DNA from: Pyxidicoccus parkwaysis
GTDB taxonomy: Bacteria; Myxococcota; Myxococcia; Myxococcales; Myxococcaceae
NCBI RefSeq assembly: GCF_017301735.1
Contig: NZ_CP071090.1
Location: 4,950,001-5,014,000, forward strand
Direction of reading: 5' to 3'
Length of the DNA: 64,000 bases
This document shows, one piece after another, positions 46,701 to 54,812 of the stretch. The number at the start of each line of letters is the position of its first letter. Positions within the stretch are counted from its first letter, which is position 1. A program made the position numbers and the translations under genes. Below the pieces are notes generated by a model. It had not been told where the DNA came from and did no database searches. It was given only the letters and a program-made list of their open reading frames with translations.

Positions 46701-47306
46701 CACCAATGCCGCGGCGAGGACGCTCTTGCCCGCGCCGCTCATGCCGGTCGCGACGGTGATGCGCTGATCAGGCTCCAGCTCGATGGGCCTGTATGCATCC
46801 ACGAGCACGCGTTTGCGAAGCTGGTCGAGTTGCTGGTTTCGTTCAATGAACGGCGATGGCCTGCGCGGAACGCCGAAGGGCTTGCCCATGGGGGCGACCG
46901 GAGTCCGAACGAGGCGCAGGACCGATGAAAACGCGGCGCCTTCGGGGACCGCCTCCGTGCAGTCCTCACAGTGAAGCGCCGACACGGCTTCGGGGACGTC
47001 CTTGTAGGTCCCAAGCCGCAGAATCGGAGTGACGACAGTGCCGCGCGTCAGCGCGTGGCGCCACTCGGCCTCGACGTATGCCGAGTGCCGAGCACGGGGG
47101 CCGATGACCAGCAACACCCGGTCGGCCGACTCAATCGCGCGCCGGATTTCCTGGAGGAAGGTGGTGCCGCGGCTCTGCATGGCTGCGCGGTCCCACCACA
47201 CCTGTACGCCCTGCTCGCAGAGGAAGTCATGGAGGCGCTTGACAAACGGCTCATCGTCATCGCGCGCGTACGAGATGAAGACGTCCCAGCGGTCTGGGGC
47301 AGCCAT
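43704..47306 (-). CDS. TIR/NB-ARC/WD40 STAND protein (NLR-like)
   Basis: A 1200-aa single-chain STAND protein. TIR domain, residues 6-135: RWDVFISYARDDDEPF, then SAYVEAEW with Glu81 in the place of the catalytic NADase Glu. NB-ARC, ~150-480: P-loop GMSGAGKS (188-195), Walker B LLVLDD (265-270), sensor-like ILITSQ, GRLPLA (345-350), and LVHD (468-471) in the MHD position. A helical linker follows, then a WD40 propeller from ~640 to the end (for example RTIKVWDLTAH, LRGHRGAVYSVAITEDGRL, SGSEDMTLRLWDVASG). The order equals plant TNL and APAF-1 logic. GAGGGG lies five bases before ATG 47306. Known: bacterial TIR-STAND proteins act in phage defence through NAD+ loss. The role here is inference. 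Confidence 0.9.
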   Translation of the reverse strand: MAAPDRWDVFISYARDDDEPFVKRLHDFLCEQGVQVWWDRAAMQSRGTTFLQEIRRAIESADRVLLVIGPRARHSAYVEAEWRHALTRGTVVTPILRLGTYKDVPEAVSALHCEDCTEAVPEGAAFSSVLRLVRTPVAPMGKPFGVPRRPSPFIERNQQLDQLRKRVLVDAYRPIELEPDQRITVATGMSGAGKSVLAAALVTAPDVLRSFPDGVFWLLIGRRPNVLETLRAIGTTLGDSNAQSYETDPSAKVRLSVVLADKRCLLVLDDVWSVEIVEALHTAASRDVRILITSQKRRLFASSGVHEVHIDELNEDESLKLLAGWVGLPVEALPDVAAEIVKECGRLPLAISMIGAMLRRRRPDTPPRWDQALARLKSADPSSIAHRLPDYAHESIERALLVGFDDLSEVTRARFVDLAAFPEDAAVPVRVVHTWWEHEQFAPIVIDDLVQDLADRSLIQFGAGDTFLVHDLVRDFLLARAEEASVQQRLLAALAAPTGGNWANSDEPYVFEHLAYHLERAHRSDEWAGLLVSFSWLLRKMEKRGVSSVILDLDRAAVSSSGNRSITTLLAVCRSVAHLLAHEPSQFAPQLLARVDESEQEEMRPLLDAARAWAHPAWLRPRTASLSRMDSVVVTFRGREADGHRGTPRSVVFSADGLYLATAGNSANDRTIKVWDLTAHRLLRTFNDAADAGGVTVMSFLPGARLAAAGLSGIQVYDLADASSVPYPITVRVTSIVPIAARDRMLVGFDDGRVAAVGGNDASATLREPDGSGVYALAVNDDGTSFACVTDSAVECRQLPTGALMGALPGRVESASGLGFGGRVVAFDSSRRLVFGSPLQTWSVGEPVATPRWPGQTDGVVALTPTGSHALLLDPSGERLGVRATGAEATAAYTNAHPHRFSCVAIAPDGALAASCDYEHDVVLWDLTRPAAASGPNRPAVFTARLDDECRRAFLSVKDEDPHTVELETLVQVPLAGPFIRRGTDLFDRELYAAVRAELTRREPPSEDPRSSIALVGNIAFASGARRALSAPSSRSKGADVEEGPTPATANDWYAVRLWELGATTPPRMLHGHTMTVRALDITRNGRFGISGSKGRMIRVWDLDTGTCLRVLRGHRGAVYSVAITEDGRLAVSGSEDMTLRLWDVASGALLSTFTGVSAVLSCDISRDGSVVIAGERSGRIHVLDVAGNRQIERADAAMS

Positions 47307-47516
47307 ACGACCCCTCTTTCGCGTCGAGAAGGACGAATTCTTCGAAGCATATAGAAGATGAAGCGGCCGGCCAGTCACGAGCGTGGAGGGAGCCCACCGG
47401 GCCTTGGAGCGCAGCCGCGCGAAAAAGGGGGTTCCCAAAAATAAAGGGTCGCCCGGTCTTCAAGACGTGAGCGCCTCGCAGCCCGGGGGCCTCTCTCTAG
47501 AAAACCGGAGTCCCAC

Positions 47517-49361
47517 ATGACCACCGCACGCCGCAGCTTCCGCAGCTTCTCGCTACTGGCCCTCCTCTCGCTCTCCGCCTGCGATTCCAAGCCGGAGGAC
47601 ACAGACCCGCCTCCTTCGAATGGACCGGCGGCCACCCTCCGGGGCCAGCTCACGATGGAGCCGGACACGGAGCTGAACGGCCCGGTCCGCCTCGCGCTTG
47701 CGTGGTACCCCACCCTGCTCGCCGGGGACACCGGCACCCTGATGCAGCCCACCGGCATCGTCACCGAGGACCTCGCCTTCTCGGGCGGATTCCCCGCGAG
47801 CTACACCTTCGACGTGCGCACCCCTCCGCCGGCTGATGCGCTCGTGGAGCTCGGCGAGGGCATGAAGGGCAAGGGCGCGGCAGGCATCCTCCTCGCCTAC
47901 AACGACGGCAACGGCAACGGCACGCTGGACACCATCCCCGCGGACGGCGCGCCGGTGGACCACGTGCTGGGAGCCTCGCTCGCGTGGACGCGTCCGCCCG
48001 CGTTCATGGTCATCTACCTCGACTCCGCGCAGGCGCCCGCGACGGGGCTGAAGCAGGGCTTCAACCTCATGCGCATCAACAGCAACCTCTCGTCCGAGCT
48101 GGTGCCCCTCGACACGTCCATTCCCCTCTCGCTGCATGACGACCCGATGCTCGACGCGTTCGTCTGCGAGGCGGCGTGGGATGGCAACACGGAGCAGGTG
48201 CCCTGCGGCCTGCCCGGACATGAGGCCCCCGACGAGGACACCCTCGAGCTCTTCGCCGACGCGGTCTTCAAGGGCAATGCGGCCGACTTCTCGCTCGCCG
48301 TGAGCCAGGACGGCGCGAGCGTGAAGGACGCACAGGTGACGGTGGGAGACCTCGTCGCCGCGTACGACGCGGAGCGCGGCCGCTACATTCTCCACCTGGA
48401 CGAGGCCTCGACGGTGGTCGAGAGCGGCCTCGTCACGCTGGTGGCGCGCCGGGGCGACGCCGCGGTGGGGCGCACGGTGGTGGTGCCCTCGGACTTCCAG
48501 GTGACGTGGCCCACCGTCCCCATGAGCTACAGCCCCGGCGCCCCGATGCAGGTGGCGTGGACGAAGTCGCAGGGCGCGACGCGGTACTCGGTGCGAGTGA
48601 TTGCCGGCGAGGGCTATGCGCTGGCGTCCACGGGGACGCAGAAGACCTCGCTCAGCGTCACCCCGGAGGCGTACGAGGGCACGGCGACGCTTCGCATCGA
48701 GGCCATCAACGTCAATGACCGCCTGATGATGCGCCGGGTGCGCGAGGTCCCCCTCTCCTTCACCGCGTGCGACACGGTGACGCCGGGCAGCGGCCTCACG
48801 GTGGAGGGCTACTTCATGCAGCTCGCCCCGGACTTCCTGGGCGGCGAGGAGTCGAGCGAGGTGCACGCCGACGTGAAGGACGACGGCGTGTCCGTGACGG
48901 ACGCGAAGGTGCTGCTCAGCGGATGGGACGTGCCGTACGTGCGGGAAGTGGGAGCCTTCCACAACGGCTTCTACACGCTCGGCGGCGGCACGGGGCTGGG
49001 AGACACGGTGGAGCTGCGGGTGATGCGCCAGGGCGAGGTGCTGTGCCGCACCCTCACGCTGCCGGGTGACTTCGCGCTGCACCTGGACGCACCGGTCCGC
49101 CGCCCCACGGGCTCGTCGTGGAGCATGGATTGGACCCGCGCCCAGGGCGCCGTGCAGTACGAGCTGTGGCTGGGCAAGTCGTTCAATGAGCCCGTCTACT
49201 CCGCGAGCACCAACGAGCTCGAGTACACCTTCGAGAACATCGACTTCGTCGGCGAGCTCGACCTGCGCTTCTCCGCCGTCGCCCACCCGGCGCACAACGA
49301 CACCCTGGGCTGGATGGACGTGAAGCGGACGCGGATTGGCAGCGCCACCTTCACGCAGTGA
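47517..49361 (+). CDS. Large lipoprotein, unknown
   Basis: A 614-aa lipoprotein with a signal ending in LSAC. The mature part is beta-rich with DGNGNGTLDTIPADG, an Asp/Gly Ca2+-type loop, and repeated modules starting VQVAWTKSQGATRYSVRV and SMDWTRAQGAVQYELWL, each about 140 residues before the next ACDTVTPG-type segment. These look like fibronectin-III- or Ig-like modules. Two lipid-anchored surface roles are possible: adhesion or receptor. An AT-rich stretch at 47430-47460 may hold the promoter; the TIR gene is divergent from it. Confidence 0.72.
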   Translation: MTTARRSFRSFSLLALLSLSACDSKPEDTDPPPSNGPAATLRGQLTMEPDTELNGPVRLALAWYPTLLAGDTGTLMQPTGIVTEDLAFSGGFPASYTFDVRTPPPADALVELGEGMKGKGAAGILLAYNDGNGNGTLDTIPADGAPVDHVLGASLAWTRPPAFMVIYLDSAQAPATGLKQGFNLMRINSNLSSELVPLDTSIPLSLHDDPMLDAFVCEAAWDGNTEQVPCGLPGHEAPDEDTLELFADAVFKGNAADFSLAVSQDGASVKDAQVTVGDLVAAYDAERGRYILHLDEASTVVESGLVTLVARRGDAAVGRTVVVPSDFQVTWPTVPMSYSPGAPMQVAWTKSQGATRYSVRVIAGEGYALASTGTQKTSLSVTPEAYEGTATLRIEAINVNDRLMMRRVREVPLSFTACDTVTPGSGLTVEGYFMQLAPDFLGGEESSEVHADVKDDGVSVTDAKVLLSGWDVPYVREVGAFHNGFYTLGGGTGLGDTVELRVMRQGEVLCRTLTLPGDFALHLDAPVRRPTGSSWSMDWTRAQGAVQYELWLGKSFNEPVYSASTNELEYTFENIDFVGELDLRFSAVAHPAHNDTLGWMDVKRTRIGSATFTQ

Positions 49362-49386
49362 CGGGTCGCGGTTGACGCGGCACGAG

Positions 49387-49417
49387 GGGCGGCGGGGGCC
49401 AGGGCCTTCCGCCGCCC
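49387..49417 (+). terminator. GC hairpin after the lipoprotein gene
   Basis: GGGCGGCGG (49387-49395) pairs with CCGCCGCCC (49409-49417), 25 bases after the stop codon. No T tract; moderate support. Confidence 0.45.
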
Positions 49418-49648
49418 ACGGCCGTTTGTAGCACCCGGAGTCACAGCCCGGCCCGGGGTGTAACCCCCGGCGCTACCCGGCCCGTGGGTGGGCATCGCCC
49501 TTCCCTCCCCGGTTGCCCCGGCCACCGGGTGGCACCGGGGCTGCACGAGGGACGCCCCGTGGTGGCCCCTGGACCTCAACAGAAGCGAACACGAACCCGG
49601 GGCCCGGAGTTCCCAGTCCCGCCGAAGTCCCTGGTAGCTTCGCCGGGC

Positions 49649-51988
49649 GTGAGTCAGTCGCAGCCCATCCGATTCGGAAAGTACGAGCTCCTGGAGCGCC
49701 TGGGGACCGGCGGCATGGCCGTCGTGTACCGCGCGCTCTATACGGCGGCGCCCGGCGTCACCAAGCCCGTGGTCATCAAGCGCGTGCTGGGCACCTACGC
49801 GGAGGACCCGGCCTTCGTGGAGATGTTCCTCAACGAGGCGCGCATCTCCGTGGGGCTGAGTCACGGCAACATCGTGCAGGTGTTCGACTTCGGGAAGGTC
49901 GACGACGAGTACTACCTGGCGATGGAATTGGTGGACGGCAACACGCTGGGGCGGGTGCTCAAGGCCGCGAGGATGAAGGGCCTCACGAGCCTCCCCGCGC
50001 CGCTGGCGGTGGGCATCGCCCTGGAGATGTGCAAGGGCCTCCACCATGCGCACACGCGGCTGGATGGGCGCGGAGAGCCGCTCGGCGTGGTGCACCGGGA
50101 CTTGTCTCCGGACAACGTCTTGATGAGCTACGAGGGCGAGGTGAAGCTCACCGACTTCGGCATCGCCAAGGCGCGGCTCGCGGGGCGGCCGGAGACGGAG
50201 GTGGGCATCGTCAAGGGCAAGTACCTCTACTTCTCGCCGGAGCAGGCGCGAGGTGAGGCGCTGGACGCGCGCTCCGACGTCTACACGGTGGGCACGGTGC
50301 TGTTTCAGATGCTCTGCGGCCAGCGCCCCGCGGAGGGCAGCGAGTTCGAGGTGATGCGCAAGATTTCCGAGGGCGAGCTCACGCCCGCGCTCTCCCTCAA
50401 CCCCACGCTGGACACGGACCTGCAGAGCATCCTGAAGCTCGCGTTGGCCACGTCGCGTGAGAAGCGCTACCTGAGCGCGGAGGCACTGCAGCAGTCCCTG
50501 TCCGACTGGATGGGGTTCCGCGCGCCGCGCTTCCCCGCCAATGCGCGCAAGCACTTCATGGCGTGGCTGTTCCAGGAGGAGCTCGCCGCGCTGAAGCGCC
50601 CGGCGCAGGTTCCGGCGGACTTCCTGTCGCAGCTCCAGTCGTGGCGGGGCCGGGGCGCCACGCCGCTGGCTCAGGATGGTGCGGGCCGGGCGGAGACGCC
50701 GCTGAGCCCTCCCCGGATGTCGCCGATGGGGAGGCCCGCGCTCCCGGTGGATGGCGACTCCGCGACACGGCCCCTCGGAGATGCGCTGCCGCCCGGCGCC
50801 GCGAAGCGACCCATGGGTGATGCACCGCAGGCTGGCGCCGCGAAGCGACCCACGGGGGAGAGCGTACAGAACGGCGCCGCGAAGTCGGTGGATGAGGCCG
50901 GCACGAGCCCCACGCACGCGAGCCTGCGCTCCCGCTTCCGAGCGCGCATGCTGCGGCGCTCGGCGGTGGTGAAGGTGGTGCTGGCCGGGGCCACCGTGGG
51001 CGTCTTGAGCCTCGTGGGAACGGCGGTGTTCTGGATCTCCCACGCTCGCGCGGGCCGGGACGAGACCTCTGCCGCGACCACCACGCCGTCGAAGCCCGAT
51101 GGCGTGACGAGCACGAGCGCAACGCCCGCCTCTGGTCCGCTTGCCGTCCAAGCGGCGCCCTCCTCGGGCACGCATGCCGCGGCGACTGGCGCCGAGCCGA
51201 CTCCCACCAACGGGGCACCTGCGACAGTAACGGGCATCGGGCCGACGCCCACAAACGGCGCGCCTGCGACAGCAACAGGCACCGAGCAGATGCCCACCAA
51301 CGGGGCATCTGCGACAACAACGGGCACCGAGCTGACGCCCACCAACGGGGCATCTGCGACAACAACGGGCACCGAGCTGACGCCCACCAACGGGGCACCC
51401 GCGACAGCAACGGGCACCGAGCCGATGCCCACCAACGGAGCGCCTGCGACAGCAACGGGCGTCGGGGCCAATCCCTCCGCTGGGTCGACAAGGGTCGCTG
51501 CCACAGGCACCGGAACCACACCCACCACCGCGACGGCTGCGACAGCGACAGGCACCGGGGCTAAGCCCACCAACGGGTCGCCGGTAGTGGCTGCCACGGG
51601 CACCGGGGCCACGCCCACCATCACGACAGCCTCGGGTACGTCAGCTCTTTCCACCGCCAACGCCCAGGGCCCCGAGGCCGCGAGCGAGCCCACCGCTCCC
51701 GACGCCCACTCCCCCGAGGAACAGGCGCGCCTGGCGCTCGAGAACGGCCTGTATTGGACCTCCCGCGCGGACGACAACCGGGCCATGGGCTGGTTCCAGA
51801 AATGCGTGCGGATCGACCCATCCCAGCCACGCTGCCACCTGGAATTGGCTCGCATCTATTCGCGCCGGGGCGCGATACGCGATGCCATGAAGCACTTCAC
51901 CCATCACCTCGCGCTGGAGCCCGATGGGCCCTCCGCGGATGAGGCGCGCAGGTACCTGAAGCTGTATGCGACGTCGGCCCGTCCTTGA
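49649..51988 (+). CDS. Ser/Thr protein kinase with Thr/Ala repeat stalk and TPR-like C-terminus
   Basis: A 779-aa kinase starting at GTG 49649 (VSQSQPIRFGKYELLERLG), chosen because the kinase fold begins here; a longer ATG frame from 49484 is not coding-like. Motifs: glycine loop GTGGMAVV (19-26), Lys44, HRDLSPDN (149-156), DFG (169-171), YFSPEQA (194-200). A membrane helix lies near 440-464. The outer part starts with a Thr/Ala/Pro stalk made of 15-residue repeats, followed by TPR-like helices (ENGLYWTSRADDNRAMGWF, CHLELARIYSRRGAIRDAMK). This is the standard myxobacterial layout of an inside kinase with an outside sensor. Input unknown. Confidence 0.88.
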   Translation: MSQSQPIRFGKYELLERLGTGGMAVVYRALYTAAPGVTKPVVIKRVLGTYAEDPAFVEMFLNEARISVGLSHGNIVQVFDFGKVDDEYYLAMELVDGNTLGRVLKAARMKGLTSLPAPLAVGIALEMCKGLHHAHTRLDGRGEPLGVVHRDLSPDNVLMSYEGEVKLTDFGIAKARLAGRPETEVGIVKGKYLYFSPEQARGEALDARSDVYTVGTVLFQMLCGQRPAEGSEFEVMRKISEGELTPALSLNPTLDTDLQSILKLALATSREKRYLSAEALQQSLSDWMGFRAPRFPANARKHFMAWLFQEELAALKRPAQVPADFLSQLQSWRGRGATPLAQDGAGRAETPLSPPRMSPMGRPALPVDGDSATRPLGDALPPGAAKRPMGDAPQAGAAKRPTGESVQNGAAKSVDEAGTSPTHASLRSRFRARMLRRSAVVKVVLAGATVGVLSLVGTAVFWISHARAGRDETSAATTTPSKPDGVTSTSATPASGPLAVQAAPSSGTHAAATGAEPTPTNGAPATVTGIGPTPTNGAPATATGTEQMPTNGASATTTGTELTPTNGASATTTGTELTPTNGAPATATGTEPMPTNGAPATATGVGANPSAGSTRVAATGTGTTPTTATAATATGTGAKPTNGSPVVAATGTGATPTITTASGTSALSTANAQGPEAASEPTAPDAHSPEEQARLALENGLYWTSRADDNRAMGWFQKCVRIDPSQPRCHLELARIYSRRGAIRDAMKHFTHHLALEPDGPSADEARRYLKLYATSARP
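51185..51454 (+). repeat. 45-bp coding minisatellite in kinase stalk
   Basis: Six in-frame 45-base units encode TGxxxTPTNGAxATx variants (for example TGTELTPTNGASATT twice in a row), followed by decayed units to about 51620. The unit length is a multiple of three, so copy-number changes would lengthen or shorten the extracytoplasmic stalk without a frameshift. Confidence 0.85.
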
Positions 51989-52285
51989 GGCCTCGGCTGC
52001 CTTCCTGGAAGTAGCAGCCGGGTTGCCCGGACGAAGCACGGCCCCCGTACACGTGGCTGCCGGCGCGCGGAGCGAGTCGCGAGCATGCGCGGCTTCGCTC
52101 GCGAGCGAAGCGCTCGCTGTGAGTGGCCGTTCGTGGCCGCCCGGCGAGGCTGGTCGCCAGCCCTCGATGACCTGACGAGCCGACAGGCGGCGGAAGCCTC
52201 CCAGGCGCGTGCCGGGAGCCGAGTGGCCGTCCTGACATTGCCCCCTCCCGACGCCATGGCCAGTTCATGCAATCAGGAGGCAATA
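51989..52285. other. Intergenic region with a palindrome
   Basis: 297 bases between the kinase and leucyl aminopeptidase genes. No gene is supported. It holds the perfect palindrome listed at 52092 and ends with AGGAGG before the aminopeptidase start. Confidence 0.45.
52092..52111. promoter_or_regulatory. Perfect 20-bp palindrome
   Basis: GCTTCGCTCGCGAGCGAAGC is identical to its own reverse complement. It lies 175 bases upstream of the leucyl aminopeptidase start. It could be an operator for a dimeric regulator or a chance GC palindrome. Confidence 0.4.
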
Positions 52286-53842
52286 ATGCTGACATCGCTC
52301 CACTCGCGCGCGCAGGCCGCGTTCCATCCCGCCCCCTCTCTCGAAACCCCCGAGGCGACGAAGCTCGGAGCCTCGTCGTCCCTCCCCACCGACGTCGACT
52401 CCATCGGCTCGCTCGTGGGAGTCGGCGAGGAATTGAGAGACCACGGACTCGACCGCGCCGCACTGAAAGCGGCCGGGTTCGAGGGCAAGGTCGGTCAGAC
52501 CCTGGTCATTCCACGCACGGATGGCCCCCCGTTCGTCGCCGTCGGCATCGGCGAGCGCGGCAAGCTCGATGCAGGCAAGCTCCGGGATGCCGCCGCCGCC
52601 CTGGCGCGGGCCGTCGGCAGGCACACCCGCCTCGCCATCCGACTGCCCGACACGGGCGCGGTGCCAACGGCCATCGCCGCGCAGGTCATCACCGAGGGCG
52701 TCCTCCTCGCCCGCTACCGGTACCGGCCCTACAAGAAGACTCCGGAGCAGGAGCCGCCCATCACGGCCCTGACGCTCGTCACGGCCGAGGGCGACGTCGA
52801 AGAGGCCGAGCAGGGAATCATGCAGGGCGGCGTCACCGCTCGCGCGGCAGGGCTCGCACGCGACCTCGCCAACGCCCCCGCGGCGCTCCTCACGGCGGCC
52901 CGGATGGCCGAGGTGGCCGAGTCCCTCGCCAAGACGTGCGGCCTGGAGATCGAGGTCTTCGATGGAGAGGCCCTGGCCGGGCTCGGCTGCGGCGGCATCC
53001 TGGGCGTCAATGCGGGCAGCGCCGAGCCGCCGCGGATGATCAAGCTGACGTACCGCCCCAAGGGAGGCCGGGGAAAAGGCGCCGAGCCCGTGGGGCGCGT
53101 CGCCCTCGTGGGCAAGGGCATCATGTTCGACTCGGGTGGCCTCGGACTGAAGCCGAATGACCTCGTCCACGCGACCATGAAGGGCGACATGTCGGGCGCG
53201 GGGGCCATCCTCTCGGCGATGACGGCGCTGGGCTCCCTCGGCTGCAAGGCGGAGGTGACGGCCTACCTGATGTGCACCGACAACATGCCTTCGGGAACCG
53301 CCATGAAGCTCGGCGACGTCCTCACGGTTCGCGGCGGGAAGACAGTCGAAGTCATCAACACCGACGCCGAGGGACGGCTGGTGATGTCGGATGCGCTGGT
53401 CCTGGCCACCGAGCAGAACCCCAAACCCGACGCCATCGTGGACATCGCCACACTCACCGGCGCGTGCCAGCGGGCGCTCGGAGTCCGGAGCGCGGGCGTC
53501 ATGGGCAACAACCAGGCACTCGTCGAGCAGGTGAAGGCCGCGGGCGAGCGGACCGGCGACACCGTGTGGCAGCTCCCGCTGGACAAGCGCTACCGCGAGG
53601 AGCTCGAGTCGGAAGTGGCGGACATGAAGAACGTGGGTGGCGAGAATGCCGGAGCCATCACCGCGGGCCTCTTCCTCGAGGAGTTCGTCGCGGGCGTGCC
53701 CTGGGCCCACATCGACATGGCGGGGACGGCGAGGGCCGAGCGCGACAGCTCGTGGCTCAGCAAGGGCGCCACCGGCTACGGCGCGCGCCTGCTCATCGAC
53801 TTCCTCATGGGCTTCACGCCCCCCAGCGCGAGCCGCCACTGA
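52286..53842 (+). CDS. pepA: Leucyl aminopeptidase (M17)
   Basis: A 518-aa cytosolic, hexameric, two-metal aminopeptidase that trims N-terminal residues from peptides. Catalytic domain signatures: VGKGIMFDSGGLGLKP (metal-binding Lys and Asp), the MKGDMSGAG segment, and NTDAEGRLVMSDAL, the M17 signature with Asp and Glu metal ligands. The N-terminal ~180 residues form the usual smaller alpha/beta domain. AGGAGG lies six bases before ATG 52286, fixing the start; an ATG ten codons upstream has no such signal. Some PepA proteins also bind DNA, which might relate to the palindrome upstream, but this is speculation. Confidence 0.93.
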   Translation: MLTSLHSRAQAAFHPAPSLETPEATKLGASSSLPTDVDSIGSLVGVGEELRDHGLDRAALKAAGFEGKVGQTLVIPRTDGPPFVAVGIGERGKLDAGKLRDAAAALARAVGRHTRLAIRLPDTGAVPTAIAAQVITEGVLLARYRYRPYKKTPEQEPPITALTLVTAEGDVEEAEQGIMQGGVTARAAGLARDLANAPAALLTAARMAEVAESLAKTCGLEIEVFDGEALAGLGCGGILGVNAGSAEPPRMIKLTYRPKGGRGKGAEPVGRVALVGKGIMFDSGGLGLKPNDLVHATMKGDMSGAGAILSAMTALGSLGCKAEVTAYLMCTDNMPSGTAMKLGDVLTVRGGKTVEVINTDAEGRLVMSDALVLATEQNPKPDAIVDIATLTGACQRALGVRSAGVMGNNQALVEQVKAAGERTGDTVWQLPLDKRYREELESEVADMKNVGGENAGAITAGLFLEEFVAGVPWAHIDMAGTARAERDSSWLSKGATGYGARLLIDFLMGFTPPSASRH

Positions 53843-53929
53843 CGCTCCCGCGTCGTGCCTCGGCGGCCGGTGGGCCGGGCGGTAGCGCCCGGTGCCACCG
53901 GGGATGGACAAGCGGACGGGGAGGTCCTG

Positions 53930-54706
53930 ATGAGGCATTGGATAATCGCCACGGGCATGGTGCTGGGCCTGGAGTTGGTGCTGGCCCTCCTCCTGTTCCT
54001 GGCCATCGAAATGGCCCACCGCTACGCGCTCAAGAAGAAGCTCGCCTCCTCCCAGCTCCCCTCGGCCTCCGTGGTCTCCGGCGTGGTCTTCTCCTTGATG
54101 GGGCTCGTCCTGGCCTTCTCCTACTCGGAGGCGGCCAGGCATCTGGAAGCCCACCGGCAACTGGTGGTCGACGAGGCCAACGCCATCACCAACGTGTGGT
54201 TCCGCATCGATGTGCTTCCAGCCTCGGAGCAACCCCCACTGAGAGGGCTGCTCCGGCAGTACCTGGACGAGCGCATCCAGGCGCATCAAATGCTCCCAGA
54301 CGTGGAGGAGTTCGAGGTGCACCGCGCCAGGGCCGCGGGCCTTCAGCGGCAATTCTGGGCGGAGATGGTGAAGTTCACGGACAAAGCTCCAGGCAAGGAG
54401 GTGCTGCTGCTCCCTCCGGTGCTCCTCATGGCCGACGTCGCGTCCCAGCGCACGCTCGCCGTGCGCACGCACATCAGCTCCCCGGCCTTTCTCTTCATGC
54501 TGGGGCTGGCCCTGGTCGGGGCCTCGCTCGTGGGCGTCACCACGGCGCGGGGCCCAAGCCGCAACTGGCCCTACCGGCTGGTGTTCGTGGGCGTCGTGTC
54601 CGCGGCCATCCACGTGGTCGTGGACATGGAGTACCCGCGCACCGGCATCGTCAGCACCGCGACCGCGGACTCCCTCCTCCTGGAGCTGCGTGAGACGATG
54701 CGCTGA
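53930..54706 (+). CDS. Bestrophin-like (DUF4239) membrane protein
   Basis: A 258-aa protein with four predicted membrane helices: about 4-25 and 48-63 at the N-terminus, and 180-200 and 215-235 at the C-terminus. The second helix region GVVFSLMGLVLAFSYSEAAR followed by LVVDEANAITNVWFRIDVLP is the hallmark of DUF4239/bestrophin-like proteins. The middle is a soluble helical section. GGGGAGG before ATG 53930 sets the start. It may be an anion channel by remote homology; direct evidence is absent. It follows pepA by 87 bases on the same strand. Confidence 0.8.
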   Translation: MRHWIIATGMVLGLELVLALLLFLAIEMAHRYALKKKLASSQLPSASVVSGVVFSLMGLVLAFSYSEAARHLEAHRQLVVDEANAITNVWFRIDVLPASEQPPLRGLLRQYLDERIQAHQMLPDVEEFEVHRARAAGLQRQFWAEMVKFTDKAPGKEVLLLPPVLLMADVASQRTLAVRTHISSPAFLFMLGLALVGASLVGVTTARGPSRNWPYRLVFVGVVSAAIHVVVDMEYPRTGIVSTATADSLLLELRETMR

Positions 54707-54812
54707 CAAAAGGCCGGACCCTGCTTGATGTCTTTCGGCCACACGGACGATGCACTTTTGTCTGACGTGCTTCGTCTGGTGTGAGGCAATGGAATCACGA
54801 TACACAGACGGC

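Noticed and set aside
51185-51454. CRISPR array
   Set aside because: The 45-base units are contiguous with no spacers and encode a protein stalk in frame.
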